From NCBI GenBank assembly GCA_020027875.1, contig JAHRHA010000048.1:1-46171 (forward strand): a stretch of DNA of 46,171 nucleotides. The letters are read 5' to 3'. The notes below the pieces were generated by a model that was not told where the DNA came from, made no database searches, and saw only the letters and a list, made by a program, of their open reading frames with translations. This DNA is from Micromonosporaceae bacterium. GTDB taxonomy: Bacteria > Actinomycetota > Actinomycetes > Mycobacteriales > Micromonosporaceae. Shown piece by piece: positions 25,181 through 32,956 of the stretch; the first letter of the stretch is position 1; every line of letters begins with the position of its first letter. The position numbers and the translations under genes are program-made.

Positions 25181-25285
25181 TTAGGCCGTCAGCAGCGAGA
25201 TGCCGTAGCGTCGCTGCCCGTCCTGGGCGGCCACAGTCAACACCGCGTGTGCCGTCCCGACCGACGCGTCAACCTTGGCCTTCAC
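25181..25285 (-). CDS. Small hypothetical protein, 34 residues
   Basis: GTG 25285 with GAGGA seven bases upstream starts a compact peptide: KAKVDASVGTAHAVLTV, then AQDGQRRYGISLL. It has coding-like composition and a good ribosome site but no recognised family. It ends exactly where the opposing 45-residue ORF ends. Confidence 0.35.
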   Translation of the reverse strand: MKAKVDASVGTAHAVLTVAAQDGQRRYGISLLTA

Positions 25286-25388
25286 GTGAGATCCTCAACC
25301 GATCATTTGGAAGGTACGCCCTTCCCGATCTATGTACACGTCTCAAGCGTTTTCTCGATCACGCCTCACATGTGGCTATGCTTCGAGC

Positions 25389-25760
25389 ATGCATAGCCGT
25401 GAGCGTCGGCGCAGGACTGCCCTGCAAAAGCGTGGTGGCATGTTGCTGGTCGCGCTGGTCGTCGCACTTGGTGGCTGCAAAGCGGTGGAACAGGAGAGCG
25501 CGAACTCGCCGGCGCCAACGTCTGAAGCCAGCGCGGAGCCAGGCATTACGCGCTGCTCTGACATTGAGGACGGAACGCCGCCGCCAGACGTCGAAGTGGA
25601 TACGGTGCTCTATCGCGAGCACGGTCGGCTGACGTTCACGTATCTGGTTCCGGGAACGGGCCAAGATCGAAGCCTTACGATTGAGTACGAGACGGATACG
25701 GACTGCCGGGCGAATCCGCGGCTCAATCGACTGATCGAACACGTCCTAAACGCCGGATGA
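25389..25760 (+). CDS. Small putative lipoprotein
   Basis: 123 residues from ATG 25389. A basic n-region (HSRERRRRTALQKR) and hydrophobic core (GGMLLVALVVALGGC) end in lipobox L-G-G-C, followed by an Ala/Ser/Pro/Glu linker and a beta-rich domain with two more Cys (TRCSDIEDG, TDCRANPRL). I do not recognise the domain. The ribosome site is poor; an ATG 57 bases upstream is the alternative start. Confidence 0.6.
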   Translation: MHSRERRRRTALQKRGGMLLVALVVALGGCKAVEQESANSPAPTSEASAEPGITRCSDIEDGTPPPDVEVDTVLYREHGRLTFTYLVPGTGQDRSLTIEYETDTDCRANPRLNRLIEHVLNAG

Positions 25761-25820
25761 CCTGCATCCAGTCCGACGCAGCGCGCATCGCGCAGTTGTT
25801 GGCATCGACCCGATTCTGAG

Positions 25821-26447
25821 CTAGGACCTCGGGGACCGAGTTATCGATTCCCGCGACGGTCCCTTCGCCCATGCGTAGGCCGCGTCGCCGGCGCCGGCCT
25901 CGCGGAGCAGTCGAAGCACCTGGCCAAGGCTGCAGACCACGACGACGAACCCGCCTCGGACGCGATCCACCGACGGGAGCACGTCTAGACATTCGCCTGC
26001 TCTCGCGAGTAGGTCAGCCTCGGTTCGCGTGCCGACTTGAAGGGAGATGGCGCCCATATGCGGGCCGATGCCGTGTAGCAGCATCGCCATCCGCCACAGC
26101 CCGACGGCAGCACTGTGCCGGTCCTTCTCGGACATTTGGTGGGCGCGGTTGCGTACGGCCGTAGGACGATCCCAAAGAGTTGCCGCGTCGCGCCAAGCGA
26201 CGGTGAGGCTCCTGTGAACGCGGTGGTAAAGCTCCGCGGGCACGTCGACACAGACCAGGGTGGGCTGCGGGGAACCAGTGGGCGGCTCGACCCGCCGGAC
26301 GGTTGCCCAGGTCAGACACGACAAGAGCCGGGCCAGCTCCGGGAAACCGGTGGTCCGCGGTTCCGTCGACACGGCCCCGTACGCGATGCCCGCGGTTGGA
26401 TTGACGATCAGGGCCGGTCTCCTTTCACATCGGGTGATCGACGGCAC
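25821..26447 (-). CDS. Hypothetical protein
   Basis: 208 residues as an open frame; the true start is unclear because AAAGGAG lies inside the first 15 codons and a later start is possible. The middle has helical, soluble-looking sequence (ELARLLSCLTWATVRRVEPP, AVGLWRMAMLLHGIGPHMG, RTEADLLARAGECLDVLP). No signal peptide, membrane helix or known motif is seen. Composition is coding-like on this strand, but the opposite strand is also open, so existence is moderately certain only. Confidence 0.4.
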   Translation of the reverse strand: MPSITRCERRPALIVNPTAGIAYGAVSTEPRTTGFPELARLLSCLTWATVRRVEPPTGSPQPTLVCVDVPAELYHRVHRSLTVAWRDAATLWDRPTAVRNRAHQMSEKDRHSAAVGLWRMAMLLHGIGPHMGAISLQVGTRTEADLLARAGECLDVLPSVDRVRGGFVVVVCSLGQVLRLLREAGAGDAAYAWAKGPSRESITRSPRS

Positions 26448-26674
26448 GGCAGGTCACGCGGCGATGTGCGACATGACGAGCGCGAGGCCTCAACGTTGTC
26501 GCATTGATCATCGCGGCACCTCTCCCGTCGCGCAACAAGCGAACTGCGACGTACAACTGCCAGGGGTGGTAGCGCGAGCAATCTACTACTTCATGTAGGA
26601 CCCATGCGGGCACAACTGGTACCATCCTGCGCGACGCCTCTGGCAACGCTTTGACCCGACGTGCGATGGGGCGC

Positions 26675-26705
26675 GGCGCCGCCCCGGACAAACCGGGACG
26701 GCGCC
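26675..26705 (-). terminator. Strong GC hairpin after the PA-domain LVIVD gene
   Basis: Thirteen-base arms (26675-26687 and 26693-26705) with one mismatch and loop ACAAA, about 23 bases past the stop of the gene ending at 26728. No clear T-run; typical of actinobacterial terminators. Confidence 0.65.
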
Positions 26706-26727
26706 TCGCGTTGGTTGCCCGGGCCGG

Positions 26728-28587
26728 TCAGGGCCCTGTGTAGCGGAAGATGTATAGGCCGAGGTCGCGGTCGCTGGCGGCCACGTATTCCTGCCCGTTG
26801 TGCTGGAAGACCTGAACGCCCCAGAAGTTGTTGCCACCCTGGTCGATGAAGTGGCCCACCTCCTGGAGTTGGCCACCGACGATCCGGGTAACCCGGAACC
26901 CGCCGGCGTAGTAGGAGTAGTACGCCAGGTCGGCCTGGGTCGGCGACGTGGCCACCTCGTGCACCGACAGGTCGCCGAAGCCTGTAGCGAAGGCCGGGTT
27001 GTGCGCCTCCGGTATCGCGTAGGTGTCGAGCTCGGCCATGGTGACGCGGTCAAACAGGTGCACGTAGCCCCAGCCGTCGAAGGACGACGAGAAGGTCAGC
27101 GTGTCGCCGACCGTACCCAGCGCCACCGGAAGCTGAGCGGGTCCGGTGCCGGCAAGGCAGTCCGCGTTGCTGTAGGGGGAGTTGAAGATGGCGAAACCCT
27201 GGCCGCGTGGGGCCACGCCGAAGGTCGGGATGTTGCCGGCCACGCTCATGCCGAGCGAGCCGTCACACGCGTCGGTGCCAGTACGGTTGAAGATCAGCAC
27301 GGCGTCGTAGCCGCCGGCCGCGATGACGCTGGCGACCTTCTCAGTGAACAGGCAGACGCCACGCTCTACCACCGCGATATCGACAGTGTTGGGATCCCCG
27401 GCGGGCACCGCGGGATCGCCGGGGCAGGCGCGCCCGGCGAACTTGGCCGTACCGGTGATCGTCTGTCCAGGTGTGAGCTGCGTCGTGTCACTACCCTGAG
27501 AGGCGTTGATCGCCGTACCGTCGGTCACATTCTGCGCGACCAGCGCGAACGGCCCGAAGTCCTCATCGGCGCCGATCACGTACTTGTTGTCGAACGTGAA
27601 CTCGGCCTCGTGACCATTGCCCTCCGGATCCACGATGAAACCGCTCTCCGCCGCCTCCGGATCCGGGAACGTGAAGTCGCTCTGGGCCACCAGCGAGATG
27701 TTCGTCGGGTCGGTGACGTCGATCTGCAGGTAGCCCGCGTCCCAGTACGACGCCAACATGATCTGCCGGCCACCGATCTGCTTCACCACCATGTCGTGCA
27801 GGAAGATCTCGTCCAAGCCCGGCTGCGTGATGCTCGGGAACATCTGATCGAGGTCGTACTCGGCCAGGCGGAATGCCTTCTTCGGGTCGGTGATGTCCAT
27901 GATGTCGACATCGAGGCCTTCCTCGTTGTCGACGATGACCGCGTAGGCCTTGTCGCCCGCGTCCCACGCGAAGACACTGTGGATCTCGTTCGCGGCCTTC
28001 TTACCCTGGCCCGCCACGTCCTCGTCGCCGACGCCCTCGGCCAGCGGGGTGGGGTGCTCGGGGTTCGTGACATCGTAGATGTTCATGCCGCCGAAGCCGG
28101 CCTTGTCCTTGCACTTCTCGTTGTTGGTGACCAGAATGTCGCCGTTGAACATGGGCGTGTCGATGTGCAGGGCCTGCACGCCCTCGCCGGGGTAGCTGCC
28201 CTCCTTCGCCACGATGAAGGCGACCTCCTTGGGCGCGGCCGGGTTGCGCACGTCGACGACGTGAACGCCGTTGTACTTGCAGGTCACCACACCCCATGCG
28301 GCGAGGTAGGCGAAGCCGTTGAAGACGCCGACATCAGCGATCTTCTCAGGTACGACGTTCTTCATAGCGAGCTTGCTGACGAGCTGGACGTTGCTGCTCG
28401 AGGCCGGCAGGTGACCGGCAGTGCCACCATGCTGATGACCGTCGTGCGTGACCTTGGCGTTGTCAATGGCGCCGTCGAACGTCGTGGCGCCATCGTGGGC
28501 GGAGGCCGGCGAAAGTACCGCGACCGTGAGGGTTAATGCTCCTGCGATGACTCCGGCGACCGTCAGACGCCTTCGCGTGCGCGTCAT
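26728..28587 (-). CDS. Secreted LVIVD-repeat beta-propeller with inserted PA domain
   Basis: 619 residues from ATG 28587 behind GGAGG. The signal peptide (RRRLTVAGVIAGALTLTVAV, cut after ASA) is followed by a His-rich linker (HDGHQHGGTAGH). LVIVD-type repeats follow, each with a strand like YDVTNPEHPTPLAEG, DIMDITDPKKAFRLAEYD or LQIDVTDPTNISLVAQ. At about residues 355-465 a protease-associated (PA) domain is inserted (VDIAVVERGVCLFTEKVASV, GGYDAVLIFNRTG). The propeller resumes with VHLFDRVTMAELDTYAIPE and ends WGVQVFQHNGQEYVAAS, LGLYIFRYTGP. Such propellers are secreted and of unproven role. The PA insertion suggests ligand or protein binding. The remnant at 32470-32796 matches its C-terminus. 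Confidence 0.9.
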   Translation of the reverse strand: MTRTRRRLTVAGVIAGALTLTVAVLSPASAHDGATTFDGAIDNAKVTHDGHQHGGTAGHLPASSSNVQLVSKLAMKNVVPEKIADVGVFNGFAYLAAWGVVTCKYNGVHVVDVRNPAAPKEVAFIVAKEGSYPGEGVQALHIDTPMFNGDILVTNNEKCKDKAGFGGMNIYDVTNPEHPTPLAEGVGDEDVAGQGKKAANEIHSVFAWDAGDKAYAVIVDNEEGLDVDIMDITDPKKAFRLAEYDLDQMFPSITQPGLDEIFLHDMVVKQIGGRQIMLASYWDAGYLQIDVTDPTNISLVAQSDFTFPDPEAAESGFIVDPEGNGHEAEFTFDNKYVIGADEDFGPFALVAQNVTDGTAINASQGSDTTQLTPGQTITGTAKFAGRACPGDPAVPAGDPNTVDIAVVERGVCLFTEKVASVIAAGGYDAVLIFNRTGTDACDGSLGMSVAGNIPTFGVAPRGQGFAIFNSPYSNADCLAGTGPAQLPVALGTVGDTLTFSSSFDGWGYVHLFDRVTMAELDTYAIPEAHNPAFATGFGDLSVHEVATSPTQADLAYYSYYAGGFRVTRIVGGQLQEVGHFIDQGGNNFWGVQVFQHNGQEYVAASDRDLGLYIFRYTGP

Positions 28588-28636
28588 TGCACACCTCCGG
28601 GGGGAGTGACACGACTGGTTCAGATAGGAGGGGAGT

Positions 28637-28652
28637 CTACGACGTCGCGTAG
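28637..28652. promoter_or_regulatory. CTAC-N8-GTAG inverted repeat
   Basis: Fifty bases upstream of the PA-domain LVIVD gene. The arms extend to CTACG/CGTAG around a near-palindromic ACGTCG. The same CTAC-N8-GTAG core occurs upstream of the second ATPase at 20067. Regulatory role is inferred only from position. Confidence 0.35.
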
Positions 28653-28963
28653 TGGATGCCCAGCCGCAATGGAACGCGGATTTTCGGAACCCCCAGCAGA
28701 TGAGGTGAGATGAGCACACGACCATCCCACAACGGACCTGCACCGGCCCGTCGCCGCCCGCTGTCGCGCGTCTCGTTCTCTTAAGCGGCGAAACCGCCGC
28801 TGCCGTTACTCGTGCCCGCTCGGCAGGTAATCCGGCCGCGCGAACCGCCACGCCCGGAGTGCGACGACAAAACGTCCAATATGGGTAGGCCTCTCTACAC
28901 GCTCAACTCTCCGATGCCATGTGTCTACTACGTGCCATCGTTCACGGCCCTTTTGCTCGAATG

Positions 28964-28998
28964 GGCTGGCGAGGGCGTCCGGTTCGCCCTCGCCAGCC
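28964..28998 (-). terminator. Perfect 14-base hairpin after LVIVD gene
   Basis: Arms at 28964-28977 and 28985-28998 match perfectly with a seven-base loop, starting 14 bases after the stop at 29012. No T-run. Confidence 0.75.
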
Positions 28999-29011
28999 GG
29001 CTGGGCCGTCG

Positions 29012-30334
29012 CTAATCGATGGTGAACTCGATGGTCTGCGGGTTGAGGTGATCGATCTTTCGGGCGCCCGCGACAGTCGAGGAGCTAAGGTTCCAGACGA
29101 GCAGCCCGCGGGTGATATCCGACTCGTAGATGCGCCCATTGTACCAGTACGTCGACCAGTCTCCGCCGAGGATGAGGCGGTTCGGGTCGAGTGGGGCCGG
29201 GTCGGCGAAGGCGATCTCTGAGGCGTTGGCCGGGTCGGTGAAGTCGACAACGCTGATGCCCGACTGGTAGTTGCCCGCAACCAGCACGTGGCGGTCCCGC
29301 AACGGAACCACGTTGTAGTTGTGCCAGGTGCAGTTCTCGGTCGCGGTCTGCGGCCGTGGATGCAGGATGGTTCCGAGCGCGGCACCGGTACGGGCGTCGA
29401 AGAAGAAGAGCGTCCGATCGGTGATGCTGCTCGTCGACTGGCAGCGAGCCTGGCCACCGCCGCCCGGCTCGTGCCCAAAGATGAGCACCTGGCCGTCCCA
29501 GGTGAACGCGGCCGAGTGACCGATCGTCACGCCTGGGACCACGACGCTGTAGAGGACGACCGGGTTCTCCACCGTGCCGCCCGAGGCCCCGGCGAGGCTG
29601 AGGACTGTGAAGCCGTTACCGCCGGCGCAGGCGGCTAGCATCGCATCACCCAGGATGACCCCAGTGTCGTGGCAGCTGCGGCCGGTCGGCACCCGGTGCA
29701 GGAACGTGGCGGCCGACGGGTCGTCGAGCGGGATCTTCACGATGTCGATGCCTGGGCACAGGCCGCTCGAGGCGCTGTTGTAGACGTACAGCGCACCGCC
29801 CGCGATATCCGGCACGAGGGTGGCCGTATGCGAGCCGCAGCCACGCATCGGCAACGTGGCAGCGTTCATCGTCACCGACGTGACCAGTTGCGGATTGGTG
29901 CGGTCGCTGATGTTGAACAGGTGCAGGCCCTCAAAGCCGAGGGCGACCGGCTGGCCGTCGCAGGTCGCGCCCGCCGGTGCCGGCGAGTTCCAGGACCTGA
30001 TGACCAGGTTCTCCCAGATCAGCACATCGCCCTGGTTACCGGCGCAGTCGCGGTAGTCGATTAACTCCACGGGGTTGTCCGGCTCGGTGATGTCGATCAA
30101 CCGGAAGCCGTCATAGTTGCCGTGGACTGCGAGCTTGCCCCAGAACGCGAGATCTGAGTTCGCGGTGAACGGGTTCGCCGTGTTCGCCCGGGCCGAGAAC
30201 CCCATCGGGTGCATGTTTTGGGTGTAGGTGAAGGTGCTGACGGCGTCCAAAGGCGCCGCCGAGGCCGGCGCCGCGAACGCGAGGCCGCCCGCGACGATCA
30301 CCGCTAAGAGCATTGAGCGGATCATTCGTGCCAT
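29012..30334 (-). CDS. Secreted LVIVD-repeat protein
   Basis: 440 residues from ATG 30334 behind AAGGGGG. Signal peptide IRSMLLAVIVAGGLAFAAPA with cut after ASA. Propeller strands of the LVIVD type recur: LAVHGNYDGFRLIDITEPDN, GLHLFNISDRTNPQLV, GISVVDFTDPANASEIAF and GLLVWNLSSS. Six or more Cys are spread through the loops (DYRDCAGNQGD, GATCDGQP, RGCGSHTATL, GLCPGIDI, GRSCHDTG), suggesting disulfides outside the cell. Its fold and C-terminal signature (LNPQT) match the plus-strand paralogue at 32957. Enzymatic residues are not evident. Part of a four-gene cluster of secreted propellers. Confidence 0.9.
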   Translation of the reverse strand: MARMIRSMLLAVIVAGGLAFAAPASAAPLDAVSTFTYTQNMHPMGFSARANTANPFTANSDLAFWGKLAVHGNYDGFRLIDITEPDNPVELIDYRDCAGNQGDVLIWENLVIRSWNSPAPAGATCDGQPVALGFEGLHLFNISDRTNPQLVTSVTMNAATLPMRGCGSHTATLVPDIAGGALYVYNSASSGLCPGIDIVKIPLDDPSAATFLHRVPTGRSCHDTGVILGDAMLAACAGGNGFTVLSLAGASGGTVENPVVLYSVVVPGVTIGHSAAFTWDGQVLIFGHEPGGGGQARCQSTSSITDRTLFFFDARTGAALGTILHPRPQTATENCTWHNYNVVPLRDRHVLVAGNYQSGISVVDFTDPANASEIAFADPAPLDPNRLILGGDWSTYWYNGRIYESDITRGLLVWNLSSSTVAGARKIDHLNPQTIEFTID

Positions 30335-30471
30335 GCTGTCCCCCTTAGGTTTGTGGCGACGCGAGGTGGCTCGTGGCCGGCGCGTCGCCGGTTTCTGCCG
30401 TGCGTCCGTCGTCCGTGCGCCCGGGGGGTCCTGGATGCGCGAACCGTGGCCGGCATGCGTATACAAATCAG

Positions 30472-32058
30472 TTAGGACTCGGTTCCGGCCGACTTGTCGA
30501 GCCGTACCGCGTCGCCGAGATTGGAGTTGCCCTCCAGGAACCGGAGGCTGTCGATCTCGTTGGCTCGGGGACCGTCGTAACGGAGGATGTAGAGGCCGTT
30601 TCGGATGTCGACGATGTACACAAGGCCACCGGCCACGATCGGGTAGCTCCACATCACGACCTTGTTCGGGCCCCGGCTCAGTGCTGGGTCCTCGGTGGCG
30701 ACCGAGGCCAGTGGCGTCGGGGAGAACCAGCCCGCCTGCGCCGGCCGCCCGGGGTCGGAGATGTCGACGGCCTGCAGGCCGCCCGAGTGCCAGGCGATCA
30801 GCGCGAGGTTGCGGGTCAGGGTTGGGTTGTGTGACGAGTAGCTGGTGAACTGTTCGGTTGCCGGATCGTCCTCGGGTCCGCCGCAGAAGGCCTGCTGGTT
30901 GGCCGGCAGACGGTACTCGCCGATGATGTGCGGGTGCTTGGGCTGTGCGGTCTGGATCAGGCGTGCCCATCCCCACGGACAGCCGAAGCTGGGCACCGTG
31001 AACGTGCCGTACACCTCGTCTGTGGTCAGCGCGAATGGTCGCCCGGGCACCTTGACCGCCGAGTGCGACTCGGCACACGACTTTACGCACCCGCCATCGG
31101 CTGTACCCCACCGAGGTCGATCGTCGACCGGCGTGAGCAGTTTGTCGTTGAGCGACAGGGTCCCGCCCGTCGGCAGATCCCCAGCTGCTACGGCGCTCGT
31201 GTCGAGCACCAAGAAATGCCCGCGCAGGTACGCCAGGTAGGTTCGCCTGCCGTCGGCGCTGACCCCGATCGAGTGAAGCGCCAGGTCGAAGTCGTAGTTC
31301 GCGGGGCTGGCAGCGCCCGGATAGAGCTGGTTCCAGTTTCCCTTTGCGACCTCGGTGAAGATCCCCTCGCGGGCGCGGCTTATGTCAGTGATGAGTAGGT
31401 TTGCAGTTTGTGGGTTGACCGAGCTGGTTGGCGTGGACAGCCACAGCAGCGCCCGGCCAGGCGTGGCAGGGTCGAGCCACAGGAACATCTCGTGTGGCTT
31501 GCGGGACGGCACATACGTCGCTACCAACGGCGGATCAACGGGGTTGGCGGCCAGATCGAAGAACTTGATGCTGAACACGTCGGCGCTCGGCGGGCACGCG
31601 TGGATGACCGCGCTGCACCGGAAGTACATGACCATCAGCAGCCCTTGGTTGGGCCAGACCCGCAGCTCACGGGAGGTCTGGCCACGGTTAACGCCGGTCG
31701 TTAGCTCAGTCGCGAACTCCCCCACAATCGTGGGGTTCGCCGGGTTGGCGACGTCGACCACGGCTATTCCCGGTAACGCGTGCGCGCAGGAGTCCAGACC
31801 GCTGATCGGGATCCGCGGGTCGCCCGCGCCGCAGCGGCTCGACCCGTCGGTCCGGTTGCCGATATAGACAAAATGGCTGTAGAGGGCCAATGCCGCGTTC
31901 ATTCCGCGGTTGGCCAGCGGGCTATGTCCGACGAGGGTGAAGTTGCTCGCCGTCCCCGGCACCTGACCGCCGGGGCCGACGCCCACGTCTGCCTGGGCGG
32001 CAGACGCGGAGAGACTGATAACTAACGCCGCGAGTATGGCGGTGATCCTGAGCCTCAT
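30472..32058 (-). CDS. Secreted LVIVD-like beta-propeller protein, divergent
   Basis: 528 residues from ATG 32058 with GGAGGAG upstream. Signal peptide RITAILAALVISLSASAAQA. Propeller strands include GIAVVDVANPANPTIVGEFA, NLLITDISRAREG, GLQAVDISDPGRPAQAGW and a last blade YIVDIRNGLYILRYDGP similar to the end of the PA-domain paralogue. Cys-rich loops (RCGAGDP, DSCAHALPG, GGCVKSCAESH, SFGCPWGW, QAFCGGPEDD) suggest several disulfides. It is longer and more divergent than its neighbours. Function unknown. It lies 138 bases before the next LVIVD gene in the same direction, so co-transcription is possible. Confidence 0.85.
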   Translation of the reverse strand: MRLRITAILAALVISLSASAAQADVGVGPGGQVPGTASNFTLVGHSPLANRGMNAALALYSHFVYIGNRTDGSSRCGAGDPRIPISGLDSCAHALPGIAVVDVANPANPTIVGEFATELTTGVNRGQTSRELRVWPNQGLLMVMYFRCSAVIHACPPSADVFSIKFFDLAANPVDPPLVATYVPSRKPHEMFLWLDPATPGRALLWLSTPTSSVNPQTANLLITDISRAREGIFTEVAKGNWNQLYPGAASPANYDFDLALHSIGVSADGRRTYLAYLRGHFLVLDTSAVAAGDLPTGGTLSLNDKLLTPVDDRPRWGTADGGCVKSCAESHSAVKVPGRPFALTTDEVYGTFTVPSFGCPWGWARLIQTAQPKHPHIIGEYRLPANQQAFCGGPEDDPATEQFTSYSSHNPTLTRNLALIAWHSGGLQAVDISDPGRPAQAGWFSPTPLASVATEDPALSRGPNKVVMWSYPIVAGGLVYIVDIRNGLYILRYDGPRANEIDSLRFLEGNSNLGDAVRLDKSAGTES

Positions 32059-32469
32059 TGCTCCTCCCATGATGCCGCGTACGATCGCCACTAGTAGTAT
32101 CGACCTTGATCACTAGCCTCGCCACCGCAAGCACCTGGCCTTGATCGAGTGATTCCGATGCAACCCGCGGCGTCGGCACCACCACGCACTCGTCGTCGTG
32201 GGGCGCGAGAACCACTCCGCTCTTGGGGAGACGCGGTGTCCACAAGCGACTGTCGTCGTCCCACTCAGGCAAACGACAATGGTCAGAACGAACGCGGGCT
32301 AAATAGGGGCGATTTAGGGTTTAACAGATAGTAGAGTAGAGCGCATTAGGGATGGCCATATTTCCTTACTATGCTGCGTAGGAGTAGGTTCCGGAGGGGC
32401 CCTCAAAGGGCCTGAGACGGTGTGCCGCGCGCCCGGTTACCGGTACGGGGTGTGCATCGCGGGGGTTGC
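32059..32469. other. AT-richer divergent region between LVIVD genes
   Basis: No gene supported. At 32296-32314 a CTAAAT...ATTTAG inverted repeat is present in a locally AT-rich pocket, and a near-match to the CTAW-N5-WTAG motif is at 32369. It probably contains divergent promoters. Confidence 0.45.
32369..32381. promoter_or_regulatory. One-mismatch CTAW-N5-WTAG site
   Basis: CTAT-GCTGC-GTAG, with TACTAT on the left as in sites 1 and 2. It lies about 90 bases upstream of the LVIVD remnant on the plus strand, where that gene's promoter would have been. Role inferred. Confidence 0.3.
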
Positions 32470-32796
32470 GAGGCGCTGGCCGAGATCGACAACTATGCCG
32501 TCGCCGAGGGCATCGACCCAGCGTTCCGGGCCGGGTTCGGCACCCTCTCCGTGCACGAGGTCGCGATGGATAAGGCAGACAACATCGCCTACCTGTCCTA
32601 CTACGATGCCGGCCTGCGCGTGGTGCGGTTCGGGAACGACGGCATCCACGAGGTCGGCCACTACATCGACGCCAGCGGCAATGACTTCTGGGGCGTCCAG
32701 GCGCACCGGCTGCCTGGCGACCCGAGCGAGACCACGTACATCCTCGGCAGCGACCGCGACAGCGGCCTTTGGATCTTCCGGTACACCGGCGGCTGA
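32470..32796 (+). pseudogene. C-terminal remnant of an LVIVD-repeat protein
   Basis: The frame reads EALAEIDNYAVAEGIDPAF, then GTLSVHEVAMDKADNIAYLS, GNDFWGVQAHR and SDRDSGLWIFRYTGG. It aligns to the last 110 residues of the PA-domain protein (MAELDTYAIPEAHNPAF, GDLSVHEVATS, NNFWGVQVF, LGLYIFRYTGP). Everything upstream, including the signal peptide, is missing, so the residual ATG 32422 frame cannot give a working protein. Confidence 0.85.
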
Positions 32797-32811
32797 GCGG
32801 TCCTCGCCGAC

Positions 32812-32856
32812 CCGCCGGGCGGTGACAGCGATCTCCCTCTGATCATCGCCCGGCGG
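32812..32856 (+). terminator. Hairpin after the LVIVD remnant
   Basis: Ten-base perfect arms CCGCCGGGCG (32812-32821) and CGCCCGGCGG (32847-32856) enclosing 25 bases, starting 15 bases past the remnant's stop. Confidence 0.5.
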
Positions 32857-32956
32857 TCTGCCGCCCATCCGATTCCTAGTCCCTGGAGGAAGGGGGGCCA
32901 CGTCCAACGAGACGCCACGTCTCGTCATCGGCAACAACCGTCGTGGAGGTGGTGAC

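Larger units (their letters stand above)
28588..29011. other. Intergenic region between two LVIVD genes
   Basis: No gene supported. It contains the inverted repeat at 28637-28652 near the promoter of the PA-domain gene and the strong hairpin at 28964-28998 after the next gene. Confidence 0.5.

Noticed and set aside
26800..28536. 578-codon plus-strand frame opposite the PA-domain LVIVD gene
   Set aside because: Low-complexity Val/Arg/Gly composition with no start signal; the minus strand has a signal peptide, a ribosome site and repeats.
30377..30391. CCGGCG-CGT-CGCCGG hairpin as a terminator for the LVIVD-like gene ending at 30472
   Set aside because: The arms are only six bases, it lies about 80 bases past the stop and shortly upstream of the next gene, and such GC repeats are frequent by chance.
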